Below, in pieces: positions 42,978 to 51,515 of a DNA stretch of 64,000 nucleotides. The number at the start of each line of letters is the position of its first letter. Positions within the stretch are counted from its first letter, which is position 1. The notes under the pieces were generated by a model. It searched no databases. It saw only the letters and a program-made list of their open reading frames with translations, and was not told where the DNA came from. The stretch spans positions 248,001-312,000 of the forward strand of contig NZ_VLKK01000001.1 of assembly GCF_007830065.1 (NCBI RefSeq), read 5' to 3'. This stretch comes from Sphingobium wenxiniae (lineage in GTDB: Bacteria; Pseudomonadota; Alphaproteobacteria; Sphingomonadales; Sphingomonadaceae). Both the position numbers and the translations under genes were made by a program.

Positions 42978-43847
42978 ATGGCTAACATCGCGTTTATCGG
43001 CCTGGGGGTCATGGGCGGCCCGATTGCGGGACATCTGGCGAAGGCGGGGCATCGGCTCACCGTCTACAATCGCTCCATCGGCAAGGCGAAGAGTTGGGCG
43101 GAAGCCTATGGCGGAGAGGTCGCGATCAATCCCGCCAAGGCGGCGGAGGACGCGGAAATCGTCATAAGCTGCGTGGGCACCGATGACGATCTGTCGCAAA
43201 TCACGCTGGGCCGCGAGGGCGTCTTCCGCGCAATGAAGCCGGGCAGCCTCTTCATTGACCATACGACCGTGTCCGCGCGCATCGCCCGGCAGCTTTATGT
43301 CGAGGGGCAGAGCCTGGGACTGTATAGCGTCGACGCGCCCCTGACAGGCGGACAGATCGGGGCAGAGCACGGCACGCTTTCGATCATGTGCGGCGGGGCG
43401 AAGCCGGCGGTCGCGGCGGCGAAGATCGTGATGCAGGCCTATGCCGCGCGGATCGTCCATGTGGGCGGCGCGGGTGCGGGACAGACGACGAAGATGGTGA
43501 ACCAGATATGCCTCGCGGGCACCTTGCAGGGCGTGGCCGAAGCCTTGCGGTTCGCGCAGGCTGCGAATCTGGACGTGGAAAAAATCTATGAGGCTATTTC
43601 CGGCGGCGCGGCGCAAAGCTGGGTGATGGACAATCAATGGAAGACGATGGCGCAGGACAATTTCGATTTCGGCTTATCGGTCGACTGGATGCGGAAAGAC
43701 CTGGAACTTGCGCTCGACGAAGCGCGAGCCAATGGCGCGACGCTGCCGATGACGGCTCTGGTCGATCAATTCTATGCCGACGTGCAGGCGATGGGCGGGC
43801 ACCGGCAGGACATCAGCGCACTGGTGCGGCGGATCACGCGGGCATGA
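42978..43847 (+). CDS. NAD(P)-dependent beta-hydroxyacid dehydrogenase (3-HIBADH family)
   Basis: This 289-residue beta-hydroxyacid dehydrogenase of the 3-hydroxyisobutyrate/tartronate semialdehyde type begins with the Rossmann motif IAFIGLGVMGGPIAGHLAKAG. It has the substrate loop DAPLTGGQIGAEHGTLSIMCGG, and the catalytic lysine K172 in GAGAGQTTKMVNQI. The C-terminal all-helical part includes DFGLSVDWMRKDLELALDEA. The cofactor preference is not clear: the residue after the second strand is Asn (TVYNRS), which leans to NADP. The stop overlaps the amidohydrolase ATG (ATGA), so both are one operon. The physiological substrate is unknown. Confidence 0.9.
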   Translation: MANIAFIGLGVMGGPIAGHLAKAGHRLTVYNRSIGKAKSWAEAYGGEVAINPAKAAEDAEIVISCVGTDDDLSQITLGREGVFRAMKPGSLFIDHTTVSARIARQLYVEGQSLGLYSVDAPLTGGQIGAEHGTLSIMCGGAKPAVAAAKIVMQAYAARIVHVGGAGAGQTTKMVNQICLAGTLQGVAEALRFAQAANLDVEKIYEAISGGAAQSWVMDNQWKTMAQDNFDFGLSVDWMRKDLELALDEARANGATLPMTALVDQFYADVQAMGGHRQDISALVRRITRA

Positions 43848-45544
43848 GGGCTGGGCTGCTGGCGGCGCTGGCCGCAATCGCTCTGCCCATGCCGGCGCTT
43901 GCTTCGGGCGTGATCGACAATGTGAACGGCATCGCGCTCGACGCGCAGGGACGGATCGTCCACTTCAACGCCCTGCTGATCGATGATGAGGGCAAGGTCG
44001 AAAAGCTGCTTCCCGGCCGCTATCAGGAACCGCCGCCGCCGCCCAAGCGCAAGAAGCGCAAGGGCGAGCAGGAAGCCGCGCCCAAGCGGTTGGATTTCAA
44101 GCTGGACGCGGGCGGCAAGACGCTGATCCCCGGCCTGATCGACGCGCATGGGCATGTGATGGCGCTGGGCCTGTCGCTCGTGACGCTGGACCTTTCGGGC
44201 GCGCGGTCGCTGGTGGAGGCGCAGGCGAGGATCAGGGCCTATGCCGCGGCCAATCCAGGACGCAAATGGATCATCGGCACCGGCTGGAATCAGGAGTTGT
44301 GGGGGCTGGGACGTTTTCCGACCGCCGCTGAACTGGACGCCGCCGTGGCCGACATCCCGGTCTGGCTGGAGCGGGTGGACGGTCATGCGGGGTGGGCCAA
44401 CAGCCTGGCGCTGAAAACCGCCGGGATCACCGGCGCGACCAAGGCGCCTGCGGGCGGGCGGATCGAAATGGACAGCGGCAAGCCTTCGGGCGTGCTGGTG
44501 GACAAGGCGATGGACCTGATGGCCCGCGTCGTGCCGCCGCCCGCACCCAAGGATCGCGACATCGCGCTTGAAAAGGCGCAGCAGACGCTGCTCGCCACCG
44601 GGATCACCGCCGTCGCCGACATGGGCACGCGCATAGAGGACTGGCAGGCGTTCCGCCGCTCCGCCGACCGGGGAGCGCTGCGGGTTCGAATCATGTCCTA
44701 TGCGATGGGCCTGGAAAATATGGTGCTGATCGCGGGGCCGGAGCCGACGCCGTGGCTCTATGACGATCGTCTGCGGATGGGCGGGGTTAAGCTGCTGCTG
44801 GACGGCGCGCTGGGGTCACGGGGGGCGTGGCTGAAGGCGGACTATGCCGATGCGCCAGGACAGAAGGGATTGCCGATGATCCCCTCGACCCAGCTTCGCA
44901 ACATTATGAGCCGGGCGTCGATGGACAATTTCCAGGTCGCAGTCCATGCCATCGGCGACGCAGCGAACAGCGAAATGCTGGACGCCGTCACGGAACTGGC
45001 CGAAACCTATAAGGGCGACCGGCGCTGGCGCATCGAACATGCGCAGATCGTCTCGTCCGCCGACCTCCCGCGCTTCGGGCAGAACGGCATCGTCGCGTCG
45101 ATGCAGCCGGCGCATGAGGCGTCCGATTGGCGCATGACGACAGCGCGTCTGGGTGAGGCGCGGTTGAAAGGCGCCTATGCGTGGAAGTCGATGCTGGACA
45201 ATCGCGTGCCGCTGGCTTTCGGATCGGACGTGCCGGTCGAAAGCCCCAATCCCTTCCCCGGCATCGCCGTCGCCATGAGCCGTGAGGATGCGAAGGGCGA
45301 GCCGTCGGGCGGCTGGATGCCGGAACAGCGGATCGGCTTCGAGGCGGCGCTGGACGGATTCACGCGGCAGGCGGCCTATGCGGGCTTCGCGGAAAAGCGG
45401 TTCGGCAGCCTGATCCCCGGACAGCGGGCGGACTTCCTGCTGATCGACCGGGATATCTCCGTCGCTCGCCCTGCCGACATTCGCGGAACGCAGGTTCTGG
45501 AGACATGGATCGGCGGCAAGCGGGTCTATGTGAAGGGGCGGTGA
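43844..45544 (+). CDS. Secreted amidohydrolase (YtcJ-like)
   Basis: This is a 566-residue metal-dependent amidohydrolase with a signal peptide (MRAGLLAALAAIALPMPALASG). The metal motif is IDAHGHVMALG, followed by the barrel with GTGWNQELWG, AVHAIGDAANSEM, WRIEHAQIV and FGSDVPVESPNPF, all typical of the amidohydrolase-3/YtcJ family. A Pro and Lys-rich stretch, EPPPPPKRKKRK, at about residues 65-76 interrupts the N-terminal beta-sandwich and is unusual. The enzyme is presumably periplasmic. Its ATG overlaps the dehydrogenase stop. The substrate is unknown. A dispersed repeat follows. Confidence 0.88.
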   Translation: MRAGLLAALAAIALPMPALASGVIDNVNGIALDAQGRIVHFNALLIDDEGKVEKLLPGRYQEPPPPPKRKKRKGEQEAAPKRLDFKLDAGGKTLIPGLIDAHGHVMALGLSLVTLDLSGARSLVEAQARIRAYAAANPGRKWIIGTGWNQELWGLGRFPTAAELDAAVADIPVWLERVDGHAGWANSLALKTAGITGATKAPAGGRIEMDSGKPSGVLVDKAMDLMARVVPPPAPKDRDIALEKAQQTLLATGITAVADMGTRIEDWQAFRRSADRGALRVRIMSYAMGLENMVLIAGPEPTPWLYDDRLRMGGVKLLLDGALGSRGAWLKADYADAPGQKGLPMIPSTQLRNIMSRASMDNFQVAVHAIGDAANSEMLDAVTELAETYKGDRRWRIEHAQIVSSADLPRFGQNGIVASMQPAHEASDWRMTTARLGEARLKGAYAWKSMLDNRVPLAFGSDVPVESPNPFPGIAVAMSREDAKGEPSGGWMPEQRIGFEAALDGFTRQAAYAGFAEKRFGSLIPGQRADFLLIDRDISVARPADIRGTQVLETWIGGKRVYVKGR

Positions 45545-45609
45545 GGCGATGCCGCCTTTACCGCCAAGTGCGGCGGATGGCGGTTATGAATGGATTCCCG
45601 CCACTCATC

Positions 45610-45693
45610 CGTCATGCCAGCGAAAGGTGGTCTCTCTCTTAACCTTCGCCGCGCCCTAGAAAAGAGATATCCCGGCTTTCGCTGGGATGACGG
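45610..45693. repeat. Dispersed intergenic repeat, copy C
   Basis: CGTCATGCCAGCGAAAGGTGG is followed by TCTCTCTTAACC, a spacer, then AAAGAGATATCCCGGC facing GCTGGGATGACGG. The tail GGTTGGATGACCGCAAATGGCC matches copy D. It lies between the amidohydrolase gene and the first EPS gene. Confidence 0.75.
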
Positions 45694-45741
45694 AGGTTGG
45701 ATGACCGCAAATGGCCGAAAACAGCCCGCCCTCTCCCTTCC

Positions 45742-47490
45742 TCAGAGAACATTCCCCGCCACATTGAAGGCGTCTTCCAGCGTCTGGGGAAGCGGGGGCT
45801 GCACAGGCTTGTCACAGCCCACAGCCTTCATGTGCGCCCGCAGCGCATCCATGCGGCCCAGATTCCAGCGCGCCAGCGGAACGCCGAGCGGACGGAACTC
45901 CGCGCGGTCGAACAGCTCCACCACATAATCGGCGCAGAGGCTGTCCACCTGATCCAGCGTCAACATGCCGAGGTTCATGACCATCGGCCGCCCCGGCACG
46001 CCGTTGCGCCCGCGCACCAGATCCGTGACGAACAAGCCACCACGCGGATCGACCAGCACCACATCGGCGCGCGAGGCGTCGATCATGCGATGGCTCGCGG
46101 CATAGGGAGCGACGAAGAGATGCGTTCGCCACGCAAGAAATCCCCCGGTCAGCAGGGTGATGGCCACAGCGATGAAGATCGGCCGCATCATCCCCGCCGG
46201 ACGGAAACGCGCCCAGCCTAAACCCGCCAGCAGGCAGAAGGGGCCGATGAACCCGTGGGCATAGCGATAACCCCAGCCATAACCCTGCGCCAGCGCGAGG
46301 CCGCATCCCGCCAGGCAACCCAGCGCCAGCGGCAAGGCGATTTCCTGCCCCTTGAGCGCCCCGCGCCAGTGCATCGCAGCAACGCCCAGCACCGCAAGCG
46401 GCACCATCAGGATATTGTTCCACGCAATGAAACGGGTCAGGTTGACGAGCGGTTGCCAGCGATCCCCCAATCGCTCGAAAAGGCTGCCGACCTTGTCGGC
46501 CACGCCTGCCGTCGGACGCACGTCCATCGGCGGTCCCAGCACATGGGTCAGGAAACCGGGCCACAGCTTCGCCCAGACGATGACGATCAGGACCAGGATC
46601 AGGATGTGGAAAGCCGCGACCGCCCATCGTCGGCCGAGCAGCATCCAAAGGATGAAGGGTAAAATGAAGATCGGCGGGAAATGCCATTGGTGCAGCCCCG
46701 CCGCGACGAGCGCGACCAGACCCGCGACCAGATGGGCCAGCCAGCCGCCCCTGAGCACCAGCGCCAGCCAGATCATGTTGAGCGCGAAGTGCCCGGTCAT
46801 GGCATAGGGCGTCATCGCCGTGATCCACAGCTGCGCCGAAGACAGCGCGAGCAGCATCGTCACCCAAATCGCGTCGGGCCGGTCGGGAAACAGATGGAGC
46901 GCCACCCGCCATAATGCGATCAGTCCCGCGACCAGCAGCACCGGCCCGGCGAGGTTGGGATCGCCCATTTTCCAGAAGAGCGCCTGTATCGCGCTGTTCA
47001 TCGGCAGATAGGCCGCCGTCCAATAATCCGCCGCGCCGAAAGGAGAGAAGAATTCCGGCATGATGGCGCGGCGATAGGCTTCCCATTCCGGCGGTATGGG
47101 CCGCGCGAACAATCCTTCGCGGATATAGGCCGCGGCAAAGCGGGCCACTTCCTCATCGCGGGAAATGGCGTAGTTCTGGAACAGTCCGTAATGCCCGGCC
47201 CAGGCCACAATGCCGAACAGCACGACCAACGGAATGATGATGCGCGCCCGGGGTGTCGGCAGGGCAAATCCCTTCCCTTCGGCAAAGGGCACCGCCAGCG
47301 CGAACAGCGCTATGGCGATCAGCAGTGCGGGGAAATCCTGATCCAGGAACAGGATCACCGGCAGGCTGGCGCCCTGCCCGAAAGTGATGTGCCACAGAAA
47401 CGTCGCCGTCAGCCAGCACGCCAGGCCGAGCGCCCCTGCCCGGAACAGATTGGACGCATCTATCCGGGAAGAGCCGGCGGGCCGCATCAA
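45742..47490 (-). CDS. Multi-pass membrane protein, GT-C-like; possible polysaccharide polymerase or glycosyltransferase
   Basis: This 582-residue protein has about ten to twelve membrane helices and a soluble C-terminal domain of roughly 100 residues. The first large loop holds ISRDEEVARFAAAYIREG (residues ~109-126), which looks like the acidic first-loop motif of GT-C glycosyltransferases (ArnT/PMT families), where an Asp/Glu binds the metal or acceptor. Those enzymes use lipid-linked donors outside the membrane. The C-terminus DVVLVDPRGGLFVTDLVRGR is also extracytoplasmic. It starts next to the FkbM gene (four-base overlap) at the edge of the EPS region that otherwise lacks a visible Wzy. 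I do not recognise an exact family. Confidence 0.65.
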   Translation of the reverse strand: MMRPAGSSRIDASNLFRAGALGLACWLTATFLWHITFGQGASLPVILFLDQDFPALLIAIALFALAVPFAEGKGFALPTPRARIIIPLVVLFGIVAWAGHYGLFQNYAISRDEEVARFAAAYIREGLFARPIPPEWEAYRRAIMPEFFSPFGAADYWTAAYLPMNSAIQALFWKMGDPNLAGPVLLVAGLIALWRVALHLFPDRPDAIWVTMLLALSSAQLWITAMTPYAMTGHFALNMIWLALVLRGGWLAHLVAGLVALVAAGLHQWHFPPIFILPFILWMLLGRRWAVAAFHILILVLIVIVWAKLWPGFLTHVLGPPMDVRPTAGVADKVGSLFERLGDRWQPLVNLTRFIAWNNILMVPLAVLGVAAMHWRGALKGQEIALPLALGCLAGCGLALAQGYGWGYRYAHGFIGPFCLLAGLGWARFRPAGMMRPIFIAVAITLLTGGFLAWRTHLFVAPYAASHRMIDASRADVVLVDPRGGLFVTDLVRGRNGVPGRPMVMNLGMLTLDQVDSLCADYVVELFDRAEFRPLGVPLARWNLGRMDALRAHMKAVGCDKPVQPPLPQTLEDAFNVAGNVL

Positions 47491-48239
47491 TCCGCCGCCG
47501 CCAGCAGCGCCTGATTGACGAAGATGCCGTCCATTTCGACAAGCAGGGGGAAATGTCCCTTGTTGTTCGCAAAGAAGGCGGATGGGGCGAAGCCATGCTC
47601 CGCCAGCCAGTCGATCATGGCGCGATAGCCCGCGCCGCCTTCATAGATGGGCCGCACGCCCAGTTCTGTCTGGACGCCGGCCATCACGCCCAGGGCCGAT
47701 CCCGCGCCTTCGCATACCGACAGGTCGTGGCCTTGCGTGTCCATCTTGAGGAAAGGCAGGGTGAAGCCGTGCGCGGCCTGCAATTCGGGCATCAGGCTTT
47801 CAAGGCGGCGGCATGGCATCTCGACCGTGCGCGTCACCTTGTTGCGGCCCGCGAAGACCGCGTCCTGCCCGGCGGCCGGCTTTTCGAGCGAGCTGAACTG
47901 GTCGGCAGCCATGATGTTGAAGCGCGCCGTCCCATCGAAATCGGACAGGGCCATATTGAATATATGCCAGCGCTTGTCCGAGCCGGCATGGCGGGAGAGC
48001 GCCGAGAAGATATCCGGGTTCGGTTCGAAGGACAGGATCGTGCCGGTGAACCCCGCGTCCTTGCGCAGCATCGTCGCATATTGGCCCCGATTGGCGCCTA
48101 CGTCGAACACGCAATCGACTTTGAAAGCGCTCAGAAAGCGGCGCAACGCCTGGATTTCGGGATATTGGTGGACGCGCCCGCTCAAGGCCAGACGCATTGC
48201 GCGCCAGCGGTCGGACAATTCGCGGACGTAACGGTTCAT
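47487..48239 (-). CDS. FkbM family methyltransferase
   Basis: This 250-residue SAM-dependent methyltransferase of the FkbM type O-methylates sugars and small polyketide-like molecules. The SAM motif reads VDCVFDVGANRGQYATML and the second acidic residue lies in ILSFEPNPDIFSAL. The later FLKMDTQGHDLSVCEGAG is the typical FkbM post-motif. The ATG gives MNRYVRELSDRWRAMRL and overlaps the stop of the glycosyltransferase gene upstream (ATGA). Its own stop overlaps the start of the GT-C-like gene in the same way. It probably decorates a sugar in the exopolysaccharide repeat. Confidence 0.88.
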   Translation of the reverse strand: MNRYVRELSDRWRAMRLALSGRVHQYPEIQALRRFLSAFKVDCVFDVGANRGQYATMLRKDAGFTGTILSFEPNPDIFSALSRHAGSDKRWHIFNMALSDFDGTARFNIMAADQFSSLEKPAAGQDAVFAGRNKVTRTVEMPCRRLESLMPELQAAHGFTLPFLKMDTQGHDLSVCEGAGSALGVMAGVQTELGVRPIYEGGAGYRAMIDWLAEHGFAPSAFFANNKGHFPLLVEMDGIFVNQALLAAAD

Positions 48240-49381
48240 ACGCGGGAAACCATGGCTTTGCGGTAGATGTCGATCGTCGCCAAGGCCATGTCCTTCCAGT
48301 CGCCCATTTGCTCGCCATGGGCGCGCGCCTGCCCGCCCCTTGCCCGCCTGATGGCGGGGCTTTCTATGAGCGGCAAGAGGGCTTGTGCAAGGGCGGACGC
48401 ATTTCCCGCCGCGAAACGGACGGCGACCTCCTCCGGCAGGCTGGCGAACATGCCCGCGTCGGACGTCACCATCGCCTTGCCATGATGGAGCGCTGAAAGG
48501 AATGCACCGCTCGAATCGATATGGCGGTAGGGAAAGACGAGGATATCGGCCTTGGCCATATGCGCGTCGAGCTTCTGTTCGCGCAGGAAACCCAAATCGG
48601 TGACGAGCCGCTCGCCAAAGCCCGCCCGACGGATGGAGTCCATCAGCGGAGCAATGTCCATGAAGGGCTTTCCCGCCAGCGCCAGTTCGAACCCATGCCC
48701 CGCCCGCCAGAGCGACAAGCACGCCTCCACCAGCAGATCGACGCCTTTATAGGGCCGGATCGTGCCGAAGAAGAGCAGGCGCGGCAGCTTCGGATCCGGC
48801 ACGGCGGCGAGGTCTTTGGACGTCGCGAGGGCGAGGCGCATCGGCGGATGCGGGGTGACGTGGATGCGCTCCGCGGGCACGCCCCGCCGGACGAGCGCCT
48901 GCCTCGTGGTGGCGCCATGGACGATCAGCGCATCGAACATATCGAGCAGCGCCGCATAGCCCCGCGCCTGCACGCCCGCATCGGCATGATAGGCATTGGC
49001 ATTGTGGACGGTGTGCACCAGCGTCGCCCTGCCCTTCAACCGACGGAGCAGCATGCGGTCGGCAGGCGCGAGGGGAAGCCACTGGAAATGGAGGATATCG
49101 GCCCGCAGCAGATCGCCGATGCCGCCCACCGCGCAGGCAAGGCCATATTCGGCCGCTTTCAGCAGACGGAAGGCGCGGCCTTCGCCCAGCCGTTCGCGTA
49201 GCGCTTCGCTATGGCGGAAGAAGCGCGAGGCGTAGCGGTAGCCTTGCGGCGTGATGGCGTCGGTCGGCCGCATCGGACGGCCCAGCAGCGTCACCTCCTC
49301 CCCCGCCTCCGCCATCGCCGCGCACAGGCTATCGTCATAGCGTCCGGTGAAAAGCGATGGGTCGAGCATCGCGACCTTCAT
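48236..49381 (-). CDS. Glycosyltransferase (GT-B, group 1 type)
   Basis: This 381-residue GT-B glycosyltransferase starts at MKVAMLDPSLFTGRYDDSLCAAMAEAG. The central LVHTVHNANAYHADAG and the donor domain RLLFFGTIRPYKGVDLLVEA, LALAGKPF and the loop DSSGAFLSALHHGKAMVTSDAG show the family fold. The usual E-x7-E is changed here (DSSG...HHGKAMVT), as in several sphingomonad EPS transferases. No membrane anchor is seen. The ATG overlaps the flippase stop, and the stop overlaps the FkbM start. The sugar it adds cannot be told from sequence. Confidence 0.87.
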   Translation of the reverse strand: MKVAMLDPSLFTGRYDDSLCAAMAEAGEEVTLLGRPMRPTDAITPQGYRYASRFFRHSEALRERLGEGRAFRLLKAAEYGLACAVGGIGDLLRADILHFQWLPLAPADRMLLRRLKGRATLVHTVHNANAYHADAGVQARGYAALLDMFDALIVHGATTRQALVRRGVPAERIHVTPHPPMRLALATSKDLAAVPDPKLPRLLFFGTIRPYKGVDLLVEACLSLWRAGHGFELALAGKPFMDIAPLMDSIRRAGFGERLVTDLGFLREQKLDAHMAKADILVFPYRHIDSSGAFLSALHHGKAMVTSDAGMFASLPEEVAVRFAAGNASALAQALLPLIESPAIRRARGGQARAHGEQMGDWKDMALATIDIYRKAMVSRV

Positions 49382-50703
49382 GATGGCCCCCCGATGAGGC
49401 GGCGAAGCGATAAAGCGTGCAGCGCCGCCGCTCCCGCAAGCGTCGCGGCATAGAGGGACAGGAAGGCCGTGTCGAAATGCTGCGGCCAAAGCAGCCGGGC
49501 CACCGGCACGCTGAGCGACGATCCCGCCAGGAAAGGCAGCGACCGCCGCAGCAGCAACGGGAACCGTCCCAGTGCCGCCTGCACATAGACCGACACGCAG
49601 ATGACGGCGAGCGACAGCAGGGCAAGGTCGATCAGCAGCAGTTCCGTAAAGCCGATGCTCGCTCGCCCGTCGAACAGCCGGTCGAACAGCCAGCGCCCGG
49701 CCAGAAGCAACGCGCCCGACGCCCCCACCGCGAAGAACAGGGCCGCGCCCAGCGCCCTGCCCATCAACTGCCGCAGCCGCGCATGGTCGGCGGCATGGAA
49801 AGCGCGGGTGATGCGGGGCAGCGCCGCCTCCACCGCTGCCCGCACCAGCATGGACAGCGCCCGCGACATCTTGAAGAAGAAGTCGAACAGCAGCATCGGC
49901 CGAGCGTCGTTCGTGGCCAGGGCGACGGTGAAATAGGGCGCGTTATAGGCCAGGATATCCGACATGGTGAACGCCGCCGACGCCCCGATATCGCGCAGAT
50001 AATGCTGCCGCATATGCCCTCCGCCGGTGCGGAAGGCGAACCAGTGCGCGCCCCGCATTCCCAGCCGCCGGTGGACCAGCGCGATGGCATAGCCAATCAC
50101 CGCGATGCTCACCGCCAGTTGCAGCGCGACCGACAGGCGCGGGTCCAGCCCGTCAAGGATCGCCAGCAACAGGGCGATGGTCATGACCCGGCGCAGGCAG
50201 TCGAGCGCTTCCCAGAGAAAATTGCCGTCCACCGCCGCCAGCGCGCGCTTGGCGAGCAGCCCCGGCAGGTTGAGGCAGGCCGACAGGAAGAAGAGGATGA
50301 AGAGCAGCGGCATCGCCGTTTTCAATCCGCCCGCCGCCAGCGCGATCAGCAGGATCAGCACGCCTCCCGCGATCAGCAGGCCGAGGAAGAGGAAGAGGAC
50401 GCCCATCTCCTCCAGCCGGAAGCCGCCGTCATCCTTCTCCGCGCCGCTGCCCAGCCAGTATCGCCTGAGCCGGGCATAGATGATGCTGGTGAGGCCGAAC
50501 TCCGCCGAAATGGTAAAATTGCCGAACGCGACCAGCAGCAGGAACGCCTGAAACTCCGTCAGGGGCAGCACGCGGACGAAAACATAGGTGACGGCAAAAC
50601 CCCAGATCAGGATCAGACCGACATTGGCGAGCTTCACCAGCGCCAATATCCGCGCCGATCCCTCCATCCGGGCGAGCAGCCCCCCGGCCGCCTGCCCGCT
50701 CAC
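49378..50703 (-). CDS. Polysaccharide/oligosaccharide flippase (Wzx-like)
   Basis: This 441-residue MOP-superfamily flippase has about twelve hydrophobic segments and little soluble sequence. The N-terminal LALVKLANVGLILIWGFAVTYVFVRVLPLTEFQAFLLLVAF resembles the start of Wzx proteins, and FDFFFKMSRALSMLVRAAVEAALPRITRAFH is the conserved central loop and helix. It moves the lipid-linked repeat unit to the periplasmic face. The start is GTG 50703, overlapping the methyltransferase stop (GTGA). It sits in the middle of the transferase genes, so it probably serves this EPS. Confidence 0.85.
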   Translation of the reverse strand: MSGQAAGGLLARMEGSARILALVKLANVGLILIWGFAVTYVFVRVLPLTEFQAFLLLVAFGNFTISAEFGLTSIIYARLRRYWLGSGAEKDDGGFRLEEMGVLFLFLGLLIAGGVLILLIALAAGGLKTAMPLLFILFFLSACLNLPGLLAKRALAAVDGNFLWEALDCLRRVMTIALLLAILDGLDPRLSVALQLAVSIAVIGYAIALVHRRLGMRGAHWFAFRTGGGHMRQHYLRDIGASAAFTMSDILAYNAPYFTVALATNDARPMLLFDFFFKMSRALSMLVRAAVEAALPRITRAFHAADHARLRQLMGRALGAALFFAVGASGALLLAGRWLFDRLFDGRASIGFTELLLIDLALLSLAVICVSVYVQAALGRFPLLLRRSLPFLAGSSLSVPVARLLWPQHFDTAFLSLYAATLAGAAALHALSLRRLIGGPS

Positions 50704-51452
50704 CGGGGCGTGGCTCCTTCGGACTTGCGGGCGCGGAACAGCCGGTCGTCGAGGCCATGGAGATGACGCGTATCAGCGTCGATGGAGGCTGCGTCGATCT
50801 CCTCCAGATCGAAGCCCGCCTGCCGGATGCGGTCGGCGAAATCGGGACCATATTGCCGCACATGGTCCCATTGGCCGAAACGCCGCTCCCGCTCGCGCGG
50901 GGGAATGTCGAAACTGCCGTCCTCCGTCGGCTTGTCCCACAGGGGCACGATCAGCCATGCCTCGCCCCCCGGTTTCAGAGCGCGCAGGATATTGCCGAGC
51001 ACGGCGCGGTCGTCGGGCACGTGCTCCATCACGTGACTGGCGTAGAACAGGTCGTAGCGATCCGCGTCGGCGAGGGCCATGAGGTCGACGCGCCGCATCC
51101 CGGGCACGTCGTAGCGGGCCGGATCGAGGTCGGCGGGGACATAATCCTTCGCGGCGGAAAAACGCTTCACGAGGCTGCCTTCATTGGGCGCCATGTGCAG
51201 GATCGCGCCGTTCGCGGGCACGCTCAACACACCCTGCGCGATCAGGTGGTTCATCAGCCGCTCGCGCGGGGAAGCGCCGCAGTCGGGACAGCCCCATTCG
51301 GCATTGCCGCCATAGCGGAAGAAGCCGACCACCATGCCCCCGCAGGCCGGGCACGCCCGGCTGGGCCGCGCGCCCAGCGCCTTGCGGAGTTTCAATCCCG
51401 CTCTCGTCAAATGCTTGCCGGCGGCTTTCGCGACCCGCTGAACAGTAATCAC
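50700..51452 (-). CDS. Class I methyltransferase with N-terminal zinc ribbon
   Basis: This 250-residue protein has a zinc-ribbon-like N-terminus (C34, C37, C55, C58; PACG and PDCG) followed by PRERLMNHLIAQ and a methyltransferase domain: ILHMAPNEGSLVKRF in the SAM position, YDLFYASHVMEHVPDDRAVLGNILRALKPGGEAWLIVPLWD and DHVRQYGPDFADRIRQAGFD. The SAM loop departs from GxGxG, as in some nucleotide-sugar methyltransferases. The start is GTG 51452. It overlaps the flippase start at the end. A role in modifying a sugar or the EPS itself is likely from the context. Confidence 0.8.
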   Translation of the reverse strand: MITVQRVAKAAGKHLTRAGLKLRKALGARPSRACPACGGMVVGFFRYGGNAEWGCPDCGASPRERLMNHLIAQGVLSVPANGAILHMAPNEGSLVKRFSAAKDYVPADLDPARYDVPGMRRVDLMALADADRYDLFYASHVMEHVPDDRAVLGNILRALKPGGEAWLIVPLWDKPTEDGSFDIPPRERERRFGQWDHVRQYGPDFADRIRQAGFDLEEIDAASIDADTRHLHGLDDRLFRARKSEGATPR

Positions 51453-51515
51453 GCCATTCTCCGCATGAGGACAGGGACCGGCCTATACAATATGCACCGG
51501 CTTTGGCGAGGGGGA

